In this document: piece after piece, positions 11,746-23,269 of the stretch | Position numbering within the stretch: the stretch's first letter is position 1 | Layout: each line of letters begins with the position of its first letter | Assembly (NCBI RefSeq): GCF_027244095.1 | Contig: NC_069662.1 | Coordinates: 57,374,001-57,438,000 of the forward strand | Length of the DNA: 64,000 nt | Direction of reading: 5' to 3' | From: Hemicordylus capensis | Lineage: Eukaryota; Chordata; Lepidosauria; Squamata; Cordylidae | Program-made: the position numbers and the translations under genes | The notes under the pieces: generated by a model | Seen by the model: the letters and a program-made list of their open reading frames with translations, nothing else | Told to the model about the DNA's origin: nothing | The model's database searches: none

Positions 11746-13997
11746 CATTTAGGCACATCATCGCCACAGGACTATGTCAGCTGGTTCTGGGACTCCAAGC
11801 CAAGGAGCCTTCCATAGCTAGGACTGAAGTACCCAGCAATCTCTCAGTCTTCAAAAGGGCTGACCTCTGAAACTTTGTGGAGCAGATAGCGAGTATTCAA
11901 GAAGGGTGAGCTAAACAGGATGACATCACTTCCTGTTGACATCTGCATGAGACATATAGAATAGCTATCAGCCAGCCATGAGAAAGGCTTCCTTCCTTTG
12001 GAGGCATTCATAGCAGGGGGAAATGGAAATGAAGAAAGGAAGTTCCAGATTACCGGCAAGGAAGAAGATTTGCTGATTTTTAAAGTAATTGCTTCATCAC
12101 ACAACTCTTTCAGTGCCAAGTGCCTTGCTCATGAGCTAAATGGCTTCTGCCAATTTTCAGATCTTTCATTCATAATAGTTACAAGATGCTGGTGGACACC
12201 TGACCAGCTACTCAGTTTGATGTCAGGTAGGATTCTCCATCAGGTCCTTAGTAACCTAGGCAGAGTTCTAAGGCCCCTGTAGAAAAGGTGCCTTTAGAAC
12301 AGGGGCAGGCAAGTAGCTCAGAAGCTCTGGTAGCTCGGGGCAGATCTGAAGTAGCTCAGCTCTCCAAGCACTTAGTCTAACTTTCCCCTCTCTCCAGCCA
12401 ACACTGCAGATCTGGCTGGCTGGCTGGCTGGCTGAGTGGGGGTATGGCCATGCCACCTTTAATCTCTCTCTCTCTCTCCCTGCTCAGAGTCGCTTTTACT
12501 TTCTCTTCTATAGATTCTTCTCCAGTTTCCTCCCCCCTCAAAGCAGTTTCTTTGCCTTCCCTCTTGGAATGCAGCAAAATTATCCTAGAATTCAGGGGTT
12601 TGGGTCAATGGAAATTTTTGTACAAGCTGCTATTTTGTGACTGGCTCTACCTTCTGAAGCCACCATTCGACTGGCTCCACCTTCTCAAACGTTTATTTGG
12701 TGGTGGTAGCTCCCAAGGTTCTGGCACTCAATCAATCAATCAATCACATCATAGCAGCAGCAGTTCCTTAAGTCTGCCTACCCCTGTTTAAGAGCACATG
12801 GCTCCAGATGACTCAAGCCAGTGAGCCAACTCGCACCATTAAAAAGAAGGTTAAAATCCCCCAGATGTGCTGTTCATCTGACTTGGGAGCAAGATGTCTT
12901 CCTCACCACAAATGTCTACTGCAGTGCCCTAGCTGGCCCTGCAGAATGACACACATAATTTTATGAGACCGCTGAAAATCAAAGCGTTGTTAGGAACCAG
13001 ATGGCCATTTAGTCTAACTGGCTCCATCCATCTGCACAGTGTACCTCAAGAAGAAAACAGCTGCAATACAAATGATGCTTATAGAATAGTGTTGGGTGAG
13101 AATGAGCTATCAGGCCAAGGCTCCAGCGTTCAAATCTCAGACCAGCCATTAATCCACTGAGTAGTCTTAGGTAAGGCCTTCTTGCTAAAATGCAATTCTC
13201 ATCCCATCTCTACATTCTTAATATGAGGATCATACCTTACATAGTATGGTAAAAGGATTACAAAGATGGTAAATGTGAAAGACTGCAAGCACTTAAATAG
13301 AACACTCTAGAAATACAAGTCGGATTAGGATATCAGAAAAACCCCATACAACATATCCACGGGGGAAGGCAAATCTCAACCCCAAAAGTACTAGCCATTC
13401 TGACCCTCACCCCACCCAGAAGTAGTGATCAGTCAGATCTTGAACATGAGCAAAACCCATCCACAGACCTTTCCCAAAGGAATTATATTGGGACACAGGC
13501 TTATACCAACACTTGTCACACTGGGTTTCACTATTCTTAAAAGCCTGTTACCATCTACTAACATTCAAAAGTTGGCCAAGAAGCCATGATATACACACAC
13601 AAATTCACACACATTCATAACACTCACTCACCCACAGGTTGTTACTACTAGTTATTGAAATTTTTGAGCAAAACATTCCTGTTTCTACATTTGCCACTAT
13701 AGCTGTATGAAAACTCAGTTTTCATTTTAAAAACCAATACAACATTGAGCTTGTTAACAGGGTCTCAATGGACTTCATGAAGTTTTTGGAGGGGGCAAGT
13801 TGTGAACTAGAAGCCATACTGATTTTGCTTTGCTGGACCTCTAATCTGCCCTCTCTCCAGGGCTACTGCTAGCTAATAAAGCATATAGGCCATTGCTTAT
13901 AAATGCTCGTGAGAGAGTAAGCCATACAGCATTTAGTTCTCATTTTGATTTCCCAACGCTTTCCCCACTTAAATATTTCTGCAGAAAGAAATACAGA

Positions 13998-14440
13998 AGA
14001 AACTCGTTATTCATGGTTCCGCGTATCTGTGGTATGTCGCACTGACACCCATTTTCAGTATCTGTGGATATGAAAGGGTTAAAACTCACATCTCCGCAGT
14101 TCCTAGAGGGCTGGAAGTGACTGCAGGGGTCATTTTTGCCCACTGTTTTGCCTTCAAGGCCCATTTTGTGGCTCCTTTCTTTTAAAAAATGGACTTCCCC
14201 CTGTGATTTTTCATGGTTTGGGGGTGCATTTCGGGGCATTCCTGGGCACATGGAGGGATTCCTAGGCACATACATAGGCTGTGGAGCATGCTACAATAAG
14301 TTATTTTGCCGTTTCCCCTCCACTTTGGAACCTAAGCTACCTTTCCCCATAGCAATAATGCCTCGTTACGTGTGGTTCCATTACTCGCAGCAGTAGGCGA
14401 GGAACGGAAACCCCACGAGCAACGAGGTTCTCCTGTATAA
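13998..14440. mobile_element. MITE with 'ATTCGTTA/CTCGTTG' hairpin ends
   Basis: The right end reads 'ccacgagcaacgaggttctcctgtat', and the left end 'gaaactcgttattcatgg' is a rough inverse. A related element at 36427-36890 has 'acaggagaaccccattattt' and 'aataacagggccctcctgt' ends. It abuts the donor side of the PLEKHM1 exon at 14463. Confidence 0.55.
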
Positions 14441-14462
14441 AGAAAAGCAGAGCAATTCCTAC

Positions 14463-14907
14463 CGGACAAGCAGGTGGCGAAACTGGTGAGAGGAGTTGTC
14501 CTGATTCTAGATGGCTTCTCTCATGGCCATTAACTTGGTCGATCCTAGTCTTAGTTTCTCTTCTGATGTTGTGATGAGTCTGGGATGCATCTGCTTCTCT
14601 TTTGCTGAAGCATGGTATGATTACCTGGGAGGCCTGCTGGATCCCAGGGTTCACAGGTGTTGAGGATTCCGCTACTTCACTGGTTTTAAGTGAGTCACTT
14701 GCATTCAGAGGCTTTGAGATTGCTGTGGTAGGAGGTGGTTTGATGTCAGCAGGATCTTCAGTTGATACAGTAGAAGGAAGATGTGCAGTGCAGGGACTGG
14801 CAACAGGACAGTGGCAATGTGATGGGGAAGAGTCAGGCAGGACGTGAACTTGCTTCTCTCCAAAGGATTCTGACTGTCTCTGTGCTCTGCTGAATTCTGC
14901 TAACACA
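14463..14907 (-). CDS. PLEKHM1: PLEKHM1 linker exon
   Basis: A minus-strand exon of 445 nt with acceptor CCTTCAAG and donor CCG/GTAGGA. It encodes VLAEFSRAQ (human VLLEFSKAQ), then a long Ser/Thr/Pro-rich, low-complexity linker, ending LLSPVSPPACP, which joins in frame to KTSWITEDD of the next exon (human SPTSPKNKSWISEDD). The phases fit exactly on both sides (2 in, 0 out). This region is the disordered stretch between the RUN and PH domains, which in human PLEKHM1 also carries an LC3-interacting motif; I did not identify that motif here. Confidence 0.88.
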
Positions 14908-15332
14908 CTTGAAGGAAAAATAAGAAAAGAAAATCCAAGAGTGAGAAAACTAGGTCTTTGGCGACCGTATCTCCCTCTCTCCTACATGGATACAACAGAT
15001 GAAGTATGCAATAATCTTTTACCTACCACATGGTCTTCAGTCACATATACAACTTACCCAATATAACCACATACTTTGCCAGCGGCCATTACACCAATTC
15101 CACCCTAAAATAAGGCATTTTAATATGACCAGTTTAACATGCATACAGACATGCTAGTTCTTGCTACTGAATTAGATAACATGCTTAGAGAAAACAATTT
15201 TAGCTTTCATTGAAGTGGAATGGTGAAGGTTATTGTCATACATAGGAAAGTTTTATAGGAAATGTGTGTTGGATATGGACTTCCAGTGCATTGACTTTTT
15301 GCACCAACTATCCGAATGACCACCAGGGGCAT
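14908..15332. other. PLEKHM1 intron before the LTR/hAT insertion
   Basis: AT-rich non-coding DNA. I see no repeat family or exon here. Confidence 0.5.
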
Positions 15333-15353
15333 TGGGAGTAGAGATAGTAAGTA
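15333..15353. repeat. Left fragment of solo LTR split by hAT insertion
   Basis: The bases 'agtaagtaagagtctcc', read across the hAT target duplication, align with 'agtgagtgggggtctcc' in the LTR at 10161. The rest of this LTR continues at 25636-25987. Confidence 0.55.
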
Positions 15354-15361
15354 AGAGTCTC
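15354..15361. repeat. hAT target-site duplication, left
   Basis: AGAGTCTC, identical to 25636-25643 on the other side of the 10.3 kb element; 8 bp is the hAT length. Confidence 0.95.
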
Positions 15362-15520
15362 TAGGGATGTGCATAAAACCGGTTCTCCCGGTTCGGTTCG
15401 GGTCCGAACCGGGTCCGGACCGGACCGGGGTGGTTCGGTTTTGGTTTTGCCAGACCACCCCCCCGGTCCGGTTCGGTTTCGAACCGGTTCGGATCCGAAC
15501 CGAACCGGTTCGGATCACAA
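15362..15520. repeat. hAT left terminal and subterminal repeats
   Basis: The terminal TAGGGATGTGCA is followed by many overlapping copies of 'ggttcgg', 'ccgaacc' and 'ggtccgg' in both orientations. Mirrored by 25470-25635 at the other end. Confidence 0.85.
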
Positions 15521-15728
15521 AAAGTGGCTGGTTTTGAAGGGGACATTGTGTTCTACCTGCCACCCAAATTTCAAGTCGATTGGACCTTCCTCTGATTTTT
15601 TACAAATTTTTTTCAAAAAATAAATTTTTGCCCATAACTCACAATGTGGAGCCCTTAGGGGCAAAAAAGCTGGGGTGGGTGGTAGCCACCCATGGGTGTC
15701 CTCCACCCCAAAAATCCCAAGGCAATTG

Positions 15729-16231
15729 GTGGCTCCTAGTATTATTGGTGAATTTCTGAAGAAAAATTTTTTTTCCATTGGCTAGAATGGGGGTTCGGGT
15801 CTGCCCCAGACCCACCTCTGTGGGGTGGCAGCACCCCCAAAGTGGGTCCGGGGCCATGGCAAAAATGCCCTCAGTCCCTCCCAGCAATCCCCGTAGAGAT
15901 AGGAGTGATGGTTCTGTTGTTTTTCTGAGGTATTCTGAGTGTAGATTCTATGATAGCTTATGAGATTTCCAATGAGACACCATGAATCCACTCTCATTTG
16001 CTATCACAGAATCCACACTCACTCAGAACACCTCAGAAAAACAACAGAACCATCACTCCTATCTCTACGGGGATTGCTGGGAGGGACTGAGGGCATTTTT
16101 GCCATGGCCCCGGACCCACTTTGGGGGTGCTGCCACCCCACAGAGGCGGGTCTGGGGCAGCCCCGAACCCCCATTCTAGCCAATGGAAAAAAAATTTTTC
16201 TTCAGAAATTCACCAATAATACTAGGAGCAA
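15729..16231. repeat. Long near-perfect palindrome inside the hAT
   Basis: Two arms of about 235 bp are inverted copies: 'aaattttttttccattggc' at 15764 and its inverse near 16190, and 'cagaaccatcactcctatc' at 16038 against its inverse near 15905. The centre (about 15960-15990) contains 'tgagatttccaatgaga'. The palindrome arm resembles segments at 37170-37260 and 50990-51150 in other hAT-type elements. Confidence 0.85.
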
Positions 16232-17287
16232 CCCAACAATTGCCACCCCATCTTTTTGGCGCCTCTCTCTGGGCGCCCTAACACGTAACACCTAGTCAGT
16301 CCATCTTAATGCCTACCTACTACCACCACTCCTATCCAAGCAAGTAAGAGGAGGACACTCAGAGAGACAACACCCACTCTCTGATCTAACAAAAAGGCCA
16401 CAGCTGTGCTGCCTGCCAGCACAGCAGCAGCAGCGGAGCAGCACACTAAGCACAAGAGCAGCACACACAGAGAAGAAGCAGGAGGCGGAGCAGCAGAGCA
16501 GCAGACCTGCTGCTCCGCATGATGGGTGACGTGATGCCCAAAGGAACCACCGCCTCACTCAGTGCCTGCCACTGACTAGGCCCGACAGACAGAAGCCAGC
16601 CAACCTGCTCTGCTCTGCTCTGATGCTCCCCATGGATGATGCACACACACCCTACATCTGCATCCCAATGACCAGACCAGACCAGACCAAGTGCGCAGAG
16701 TCAGCACAGGCCAGCAGCCACCAGCCCAGCAACAACAACAGCTACTACTGCTACCACCACAGCCAGTGTTGCCGCTACAATAACATTCCCAGTCCAGTCA
16801 CGCGCGCCACAGCCTGAGCCTAGCACACAGCCAACAGCTGCTGCCAGCCAGTGCCTGGCAAGCCCAGCCAACATGAGGAGGAGAGAGCTAACAAGTAGAC
16901 GGCGCACGCACATCACCAACCCATCACGACGGCGCAACTGCAAGGGGAGAGGGCACAATTACAGGCAGGAGGAGGAGGAGGAGGAGGAGGAGGCGGGCGA
17001 GGCAATCCTAGCACAGATTTGAAAGTTTAAAATCCACCAGGACATCTTCTAGAATCTAGACTTCTGTTTTTTCTACCACCAGCTGTAGTGTCTAGTTAGT
17101 CAGTGTGCTGTGCAGCTGAGCTGAGCTGAGCTGAGCTGCATGTGAGGAAGGGTGACTGTAGCTAGTTCTTTAGTTTCAGCAGACTGAGCATTGAGCATGG
17201 GCAGTGGCCTTGGGAAGCAACACAATTACACGACACTCACCTGCTGCTGCTGGTTCTAGAAGTTGCCTCTTCTCGTCTTCACCTCTT

Positions 17288-17313
17288 CGTGTGTGTGTGT
17301 GTGTGTGTGTGTG
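17288..17313. repeat. (GT)n microsatellite
   Basis: About 13 GT units within the hAT 3' region; neighbouring CACA and CAGACAGA runs occur at 17870-17950. Confidence 0.95.
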
Positions 17314-18298
17314 CAGTGAGTGCATGCCTTTTGCCTTGCTGGAAAGAAATGCTTCTCTGGTCCACCACCACATATCTGCTCAAGGACACAGAGGCCCAAG
17401 GCAGAGGTGGTGGCACCAGTGTGAGTGCATGTGTGCTGGTGGTGTTTGCCACCACAGGTGTTTTGTGTGTGTATGTGTGCGCTGCTAGCTAGGAGGGGGG
17501 AGGGAGGCAGGGAGGGAGGCTGGGAGGCAGGGGGGAGGAAAGGGGAGGGGGAGAGGGATGTAGAGGGGATTGAAGGGGGGAGGGTCCGGCTCAGAGTTGG
17601 TCAGCCACATATTTGTGCACACACGTGCTCACGTGTGTGCTTCGGTGGGAGAGACCAGACTCTCATCATCTGCCAGACCGGGGTTGGGGGCAGTTGAGGC
17701 GGTGGTGGGCTGGAAGGGAGGGAGGATGGAAGGTGGTGAAGAGGAAGGGGAGAGGATGAGAGGGGAAGGATGGAGGGAGTTGGAGGGGGGAGGAAAAAAA
17801 CATGTAGACAGACACACACCACACTACACACAGAAAGCATCCACACACAGAGACAGTGCTAGGCATCCATTCACACAGACAGACAGACAGACAGACACAC
17901 AACAGGAAGAGACAGACTGAGCCTGCACCACACACACACACACACACAGACCCAATTCCCCCCCTGCACAGTTATCAATCAATATGTTGTGTTGGCAGCC
18001 AGTTCATTGCTATTCTGATGGTTTTGGGTTTTTTGCCATCAGCCAACATCAACAGTGACCACAATCAAGATGAACATAAGATGATAATAATTCATTCGTT
18101 TCATTTCAAAAAATCACCCAATCATTTTCTCCATGTAAACCAAGCCCCCCACACATGATTTCTGGTGACATTTTCAATAAAATCAATTCATTTGGCATTC
18201 ATCATTTTGTTCTCCCTTTGTCACCTTTTTTTCTTTCTTTTGCATAATTTTGAGGCTTGATTTTGACATGGGGTTTTTAAAGAAAAAATTATTTACAT

Positions 18299-18305
18299 GT
18301 TTATT
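18299..18305 (-). terminator. Candidate poly(A) signal of the hAT transposase gene
   Basis: The minus strand reads AATAAA about 400 bases past the transposase stop codon. Inferred from motif and position only. Confidence 0.4.
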
Positions 18306-18696
18306 TACATACAGTATTTACATATCTACACTGCATTTTTGAACGTATACCCGCCGCTGCCGCTAAGTCTAGTACTCCGTGGGCTGTGCTACTTTGGGGG
18401 GGTGTGCCGTGCCCACGCCAGGTCCCCAAATGCTGACAGGTGGATAGATAAAGGGCCTGTGCTGGTCAGCATTGGGTTTCTTTTTAGGTGGGCGTGGGCA
18501 TTGTAAACATCTGGCCAGTCGCAGCACTACAACTACTACTACAACTGCATCTCTGTGTGGGCACACTACACGCTGCGACTGGCTGGCACGGCTCAGCATC
18601 TGTCACGTCAGCTCAGCTAGAGGTGGAAGGGGGGAGGGTAGGGATAAGCAGAGGTCGAGCCAGGCAGGTGACCAACCATGGGGCAACCCACGGTAA

Positions 18697-21477
18697 TCAC
18701 TCGCCCGTCTCAAACTCAAGCTTGGGGTAGCCCAACAAGGGGAGGTTCACCTTAAGGAAGACCAGCTGCTCCACCAGACCAGGGTCCAAGCGGGAGCGAG
18801 AGGGTGTCACCACGTCCCCGGCACGTGAAAACACCCGCTCGCTCTGGACACTGGTTGGGGGGCAGGAGAGGAGGCGCACAGCCACCACCGCCAGGTCCGG
18901 CCAGACTTGGCGGCGGCTCGCCCAGAACTGTGCGCAGTCCACGCCGTCTCCCTCCACAGGCTCCTCCAAGTACTGCGCAACGCATTGCTCAGCACTGGAG
19001 GGGGGCCTGGCAGGTCGAGCCTCCCGCATACCAGGCATGGCGCCATAGCAGAACCGCTGAAACCACTGGGCGGATCTCGAGTCGGTAGCAAATGGCTGCT
19101 GCGATGGCGCCGCCTGGGATGCCGCGCTGCTGGACTGGGAAGAGGGAGGGGAAGGGGAAGCTGACGCCGGCTGGCCGCCCATGCTGCTGCTGGGTGCGGG
19201 TTGGGCCGCGAGGGCTGCCCCCGCACCACTACCAACACCCTGGTCTCTGCGGGCCCTAGCGGCCTCCTCCTCCCTAACCTTCTCGACCAGGATGCCCTTC
19301 CACCTGGGCAAGTCGTCGGCACTCACGGCATTGCCCTTGAGGGCTGGGTGACAGAGACAAGCGAGGACATACTCCTCCCTGTCTCCCAGCACATCAACGA
19401 GCCGCTTGTCAACCCCAGACCTCAGCCTCCCAGCCAGAGCACGACCCTCTGGCGTGGTCAGAGAGATATGGAGTCCACCCATCAGCTTCTCGAGACCAAC
19501 AGCTGTGGGCAGCGCCTGGCTCAAGGGAGTGGTGTCGCCACACAAGCCCTTCGTGGCAAGCTGGAAGGGCTCGAGTGCCGACACCGCCTCGGACATCTGC
19601 TTCCACTCTGCGTTCGAGAAGTCGCAGACATCCAAGGACTCGTCCCTCGCCAGGGCGACAAGGGCTCTCTCCTGCTCCAACAGGCGCTGGAACAGGAGGA
19701 AGGTGGAGTTCCACCGCGTCTCCACATCCGTAGGGATGAGATGGCGAGGAAGGCCAAGGTCATCCTGCTTCTGGCGAAGCAGTCTCCTGGACTTCTCGCT
19801 GCGGTGGAAGTGGGCGGCCAGCTTGCGGGACTTATCCACAAGCGTGGCCGTGGCAGCAACAGCACCTGCGATGGGGCGGGCCCCCTTCTCCTGGGACGCC
19901 CTCAGCTCCTTAAGGCCAAGGGCGTCCCTGACGGTCAGATGGAGCGTGTGTGCCATACACCGTATGTTCACACAGTCCATGACTGTCTCGACAGCGGCGG
20001 TAACGTTGGCTCCATTGTCGGTGACAATGAAGCCGCGGGAGAGGTGTGGACACCCGCCAATCCACTCCTCTATCTGGCGGTCGAGTACGGCCGCCACCTC
20101 CTCCGCGGTGTGCCTCGTGTCCATCGTCTCCACGTGCAGGACGGCCCACCTGTGCCGTAGTGCATCGGGAGCCGCGCCGGACCCGGAAGCATCGCCCGCG
20201 GAGGTCCCCTCACTCTCCGGTCCCCACCAGTGGGCAGTGAGGGCCAGGAAAGAAGCGTGCATCCCACTGACACTGGTCCAGAGGTCAGTCGTGAAATGCA
20301 CGCTTGTCCCGGCCGGAGCTGCACGCAGCTCGGCCGACACGAGCTCCCTGCACCGGCGGTACAGGGAGGGGACCACGTTCCGGCTGAACGTCGTCCTTGA
20401 GGGGATGACGTATTCGGGAGCCAGGTATTGGAGAATACGGCGGAAGCCGTTGTTCTCGACCACCTGAAACGGCTGGTCATCGGTGGAAATCATCTCCCCT
20501 ATGAGGCGGGTGAGGTGATGATGGTCCACGCGAACAATACGCTGGCTGCCCGAGGACTGCGTCCACCGCTGGACGGGCAGTGTAGCCTGCCTGCTGGCTG
20601 GCACACTGCCGCTGCCCGCCCTAGTGGCAGATGCACAAGGCGCACTAGCGCTGCCAGCCTGTCCCCTGAGACCTGGGTGGTGACGCTCTAGGTGTCTCCA
20701 CATAGGCGTCGTACCCAGGTGCGCAGGGTCCCTTCCACGGCTGACAAGCATCCTGCAGTGGACACAGCGGGCGTGGAATGGGTCATCTTGAGGAACCTCA
20801 AAATGCACCCATGCACCACTGCCCTTGGCCTCCTGCGCCCTGGGCGCCGTCCTAGGCCGTTTCTCGCAGGGTGGCTGCAGTCCTAGGGGGGGGGCGGCCG
20901 CCGCTGCCTGCCCACTGCTGCCACCCAACCCGCCCCTTCCGCCCTCCACAGCGGAGGAAGGGCCCGGCTGAACTGGCATCGGAGAGGCAGGCCTCTCCTC
21001 CACCACCTCGCCAGACCGCTCCCCACCAGAGTGTCGGGCTTCACGAGGGGGGGCCCCACTGAGCGGCGAAAGGATAGGGGGAAGGGGCCCCAGAGGGAGG
21101 GAGAACCTGGCTGCATCGCTGCCAGCCGCACGGTCCTCACCGCCCTCTACCTGCTCTTCCAACTCCACAGTCTCCTCCACCTCAACAACTGGCGGTAGCT
21201 CAGCAGCACCTGGTGCCGCCGGCGAGGAGGGACCCGCCACAGCCCTAACGGTGCCTCTGCCTCTGCCGCGATTGGCGGCAGCAGGCGTGGGGAACTGAAT
21301 CCTGCGCACCAAAGATGGGGCCGGAGCAAAGAATTCTCCAATGGGGAGAACTGGGGTGTCCTCAGGCTCCCCGCGTCCTCTCCCTCCCCGTGCCGCAGGC
21401 GCACCCCGCACCTGGCCTCTCCCACCTCTGCCTGCCAGCCTTGAGCGAGCCCTGCCCGCCACACGGCGCTCAGACAT
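18697..21477 (-). CDS. hAT transposase, 926 residues, apparently intact
   Basis: Starts MSERRVAGRARSR. Residues 1 to about 220 are an Arg/Gly/Pro-rich disordered tail. A BED-type zinc finger follows (about 225-275: CVHC then HLERHH). The RNase-H-like hAT core includes FTTDLWTS (first catalytic Asp), VTDNGANV (second Asp), CMAHTLHL and ETRWNSTFLL. The C-terminal dimerisation block has SVQSERVFSRAGD and LDPGLVEQLVFLKVN. All hallmark motifs are present in one frame without introns, and the region is far more GC-rich than its surroundings. The protein excises and reinserts the element by cut-and-paste; it presumably binds the 'ttcgg' subterminal repeats. The Ala/Ser/Pro-rich insert near residue 770 is unusual. 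Activity cannot be judged by eye, but no lesion was seen. It could also have been co-opted by the host (ZBED-like), though intact termini argue for a mobile copy. Confidence 0.93.
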   Translation of the reverse strand: MSERRVAGRARSRLAGRGGRGQVRGAPAARGGRGRGEPEDTPVLPIGEFFAPAPSLVRRIQFPTPAAANRGRGRGTVRAVAGPSSPAAPGAAELPPVVEVEETVELEEQVEGGEDRAAGSDAARFSLPLGPLPPILSPLSGAPPREARHSGGERSGEVVEERPASPMPVQPGPSSAVEGGRGGLGGSSGQAAAAAPPLGLQPPCEKRPRTAPRAQEAKGSGAWVHFEVPQDDPFHARCVHCRMLVSRGRDPAHLGTTPMWRHLERHHPGLRGQAGSASAPCASATRAGSGSVPASRQATLPVQRWTQSSGSQRIVRVDHHHLTRLIGEMISTDDQPFQVVENNGFRRILQYLAPEYVIPSRTTFSRNVVPSLYRRCRELVSAELRAAPAGTSVHFTTDLWTSVSGMHASFLALTAHWWGPESEGTSAGDASGSGAAPDALRHRWAVLHVETMDTRHTAEEVAAVLDRQIEEWIGGCPHLSRGFIVTDNGANVTAAVETVMDCVNIRCMAHTLHLTVRDALGLKELRASQEKGARPIAGAVAATATLVDKSRKLAAHFHRSEKSRRLLRQKQDDLGLPRHLIPTDVETRWNSTFLLFQRLLEQERALVALARDESLDVCDFSNAEWKQMSEAVSALEPFQLATKGLCGDTTPLSQALPTAVGLEKLMGGLHISLTTPEGRALAGRLRSGVDKRLVDVLGDREEYVLACLCHPALKGNAVSADDLPRWKGILVEKVREEEAARARRDQGVGSGAGAALAAQPAPSSSMGGQPASASPSPPSSQSSSAASQAAPSQQPFATDSRSAQWFQRFCYGAMPGMREARPARPPSSAEQCVAQYLEEPVEGDGVDCAQFWASRRQVWPDLAVVAVRLLSCPPTSVQSERVFSRAGDVVTPSRSRLDPGLVEQLVFLKVNLPLLGYPKLEFETGE

Positions 21478-22190
21478 GCTGCTAGGTCAGAAGGAGGGAG
21501 ACTTTAGGAGGAAGGCCAGACAGGGTCAAAAAAATAAATTGGAGGGGCTTAGGGGCCAAAAAAAAGGCAGCTGATTTGGAGGCGGCGGGGGGGAAGTTTG
21601 TTTTGAAAAAAGGAAGCCAATGGGGGGGAAAGGAAGACTTTTTGATATGGGGGGGGAAGCCAATCGAAGTGAGGGGGAGGGTGTCCTTTTTGAATTTGGG
21701 AGTCAACCACCAAGCCAATTGGGGAGATGGGTCTGGGAGGGTTTTTTTTTAGAAAAATAGGGGGTTAAAGGGTGGAACCCCGGTGTGGGAGGGTGGCACG
21801 GGCAGTTGGGTGGAGTAGTTGTGGTGTGGGTGGCAAGTTTTTAGCTTTTTTGGGGGGGGGAGTGGATGGGGGGAGGGCACAGCACCTACCGGGGGTGGGG
21901 GAGGGATGCAGTCAACGCTTGGGAACCTGCAGATCAAAGGAGGAAACCCTTATTTAGTGAACTGGAACACAAAGTGTGGGTTCTGGGGGGTGGTTCAAAC
22001 TCAATGCAGCCTATTTAGTGACTCTAAATTGCACACAACCAAAACCAGAACCCAGTCACACCAACACAGAGGTTGAACCCACCCACTCTGTGACTCTGCC
22101 TGCCCAATGCCATGGCAAGCAAGCAGCAGCAAACACTTGATGGCAGCCTCATGGATTGAACATCATGATCATCATCATGCGTGTGTATTG

Positions 22191-22532
22191 GCCCAGCATG
22201 TAGTGGCAGCATCAGAGCCCAGCCAGGACCCCACTCAGACTGCCCCAGAGGCAAGGAAGCACTCTGGCATGGCATGGGCCCAGCATGTAGTGGCAGCATC
22301 AGAGCCCAGCCAGGACCCCACTCAGACTGCCCCAGAGGCAAGGAAGCACTCTGGCATGGCATGGGCCCAGCATGTAGTGGCAGCATCAGAGACCAGCCAG
22401 GACCCCACTCAGACTGCCCCAGAGGCAAGGAAGCACTCTGGCATGGCATGGGCCCAGCAGTGGCAGCATCGCATCAGAACCCTGGACCCCACTCAGACTG
22501 CCCCAGAGGCAAGGAAGCACTCTGGAAGGCAC
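22191..22532. repeat. 87-bp minisatellite, about 4 copies
   Basis: Units start at 22191, 22278, 22365 and 22452, each beginning GCCCAGCA and containing 'gaccccactcagactgcccc'. The last copy is slightly shortened. Open frames through it are repeat artefacts. Confidence 0.95.
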
Positions 22533-22979
22533 CTGTTCAAAAACCACCTGCAAGACGCATGCAATGCAACGCAACACACAGCAGCAATTTCTTTACTGGG
22601 CATGGGCATGAAGACACAAGTTTTACAACAGTACATCTCCTCTCCAAGGTTCCCTCCCTCCTCCCCACACCCAAATGCATTTCAGAATAGGGGTGTCCCT
22701 ATTTAAAACCGCCAGCTAGGGAGAGAAAGGGGCAACAAAAGGTGCACAATCGCACACGCACTAACCCCTCTTCTTCCGGTCCTTCTCCTGCCGCTCACTG
22801 CTGGTCACGGATTCGCCGCCGCCAGCCAGCCACCCTGGGCTGAGACACAGCAGGGCGGCCGCACGAGGCACACAGGCAACCGGGGTAGTTCAACAACGAT
22901 GGAGGGGCAGAAGTGAGGAGACAACACTGTTTGTGTCGCTCAACTCACCCCCAAGCAGAGACAAAATCAACCAAAAACT

Positions 22980-23225
22980 ATAAAAAGAAAAAAAAACCGA
23001 TGGCAGCCGCCAGGTGGGTAGGCTACTGTGTGTGGCTGCAGCTGTGGGAGAGGAGGTGGAAAGTGAAGGGGAGCAGAGAGAGAAAAGACTAAGAGAGAGA
23101 GAAAAGAGAGGGGGGGCAGGGACAAAGAGAAAGAGAGGAGAGAGAGAGAAAAGAAAGAGAGAGAGAGGAGAAAGAGAGATGATAGAGAGAAAGAGGAGAG
23201 AGGAGAAGCGCAGCGCAGCAGGGAG
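22980..23225. repeat. GA-rich low-complexity tract
   Basis: Dense AGAGAG/GAAAGA runs with strong strand asymmetry, directly before the 99-bp minisatellite. Confidence 0.9.
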
Positions 23226-23269
23226 GGGGGATTCAGGTGTGGGGGGAGGACACAGCAGTAGCAGCGGTC

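Larger units (their letters stand above)
10791..14000. other. PLEKHM1: PLEKHM1 intron, mostly unremarkable
   Basis: It contains a dispersed repeat (11238-11410), a MIR-like SINE (11555-11745), GGCT repeats (12411-12435), a CAAT run (12727-12747) and otherwise non-coding DNA. No further PLEKHM1 exon was recognised. Confidence 0.6.

Noticed and set aside
15850-16180. Possible CRISPR-like or short-spaced repeat array
   Set aside because: The repeated phrases are the two arms of one palindrome and not regularly spaced direct repeats.
19201-20467. Plus-strand frames of 319 and 353 aa opposite the transposase
   Set aside because: GC-rich shadow frames of the minus-strand transposase gene; no domain recognised.
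22107-22706. Long open frames (up to 199 aa) across 22.1-22.7 kb on the plus strand
   Set aside because: They translate an 87-bp minisatellite; the repeat length is a multiple of three, which keeps frames open by chance.
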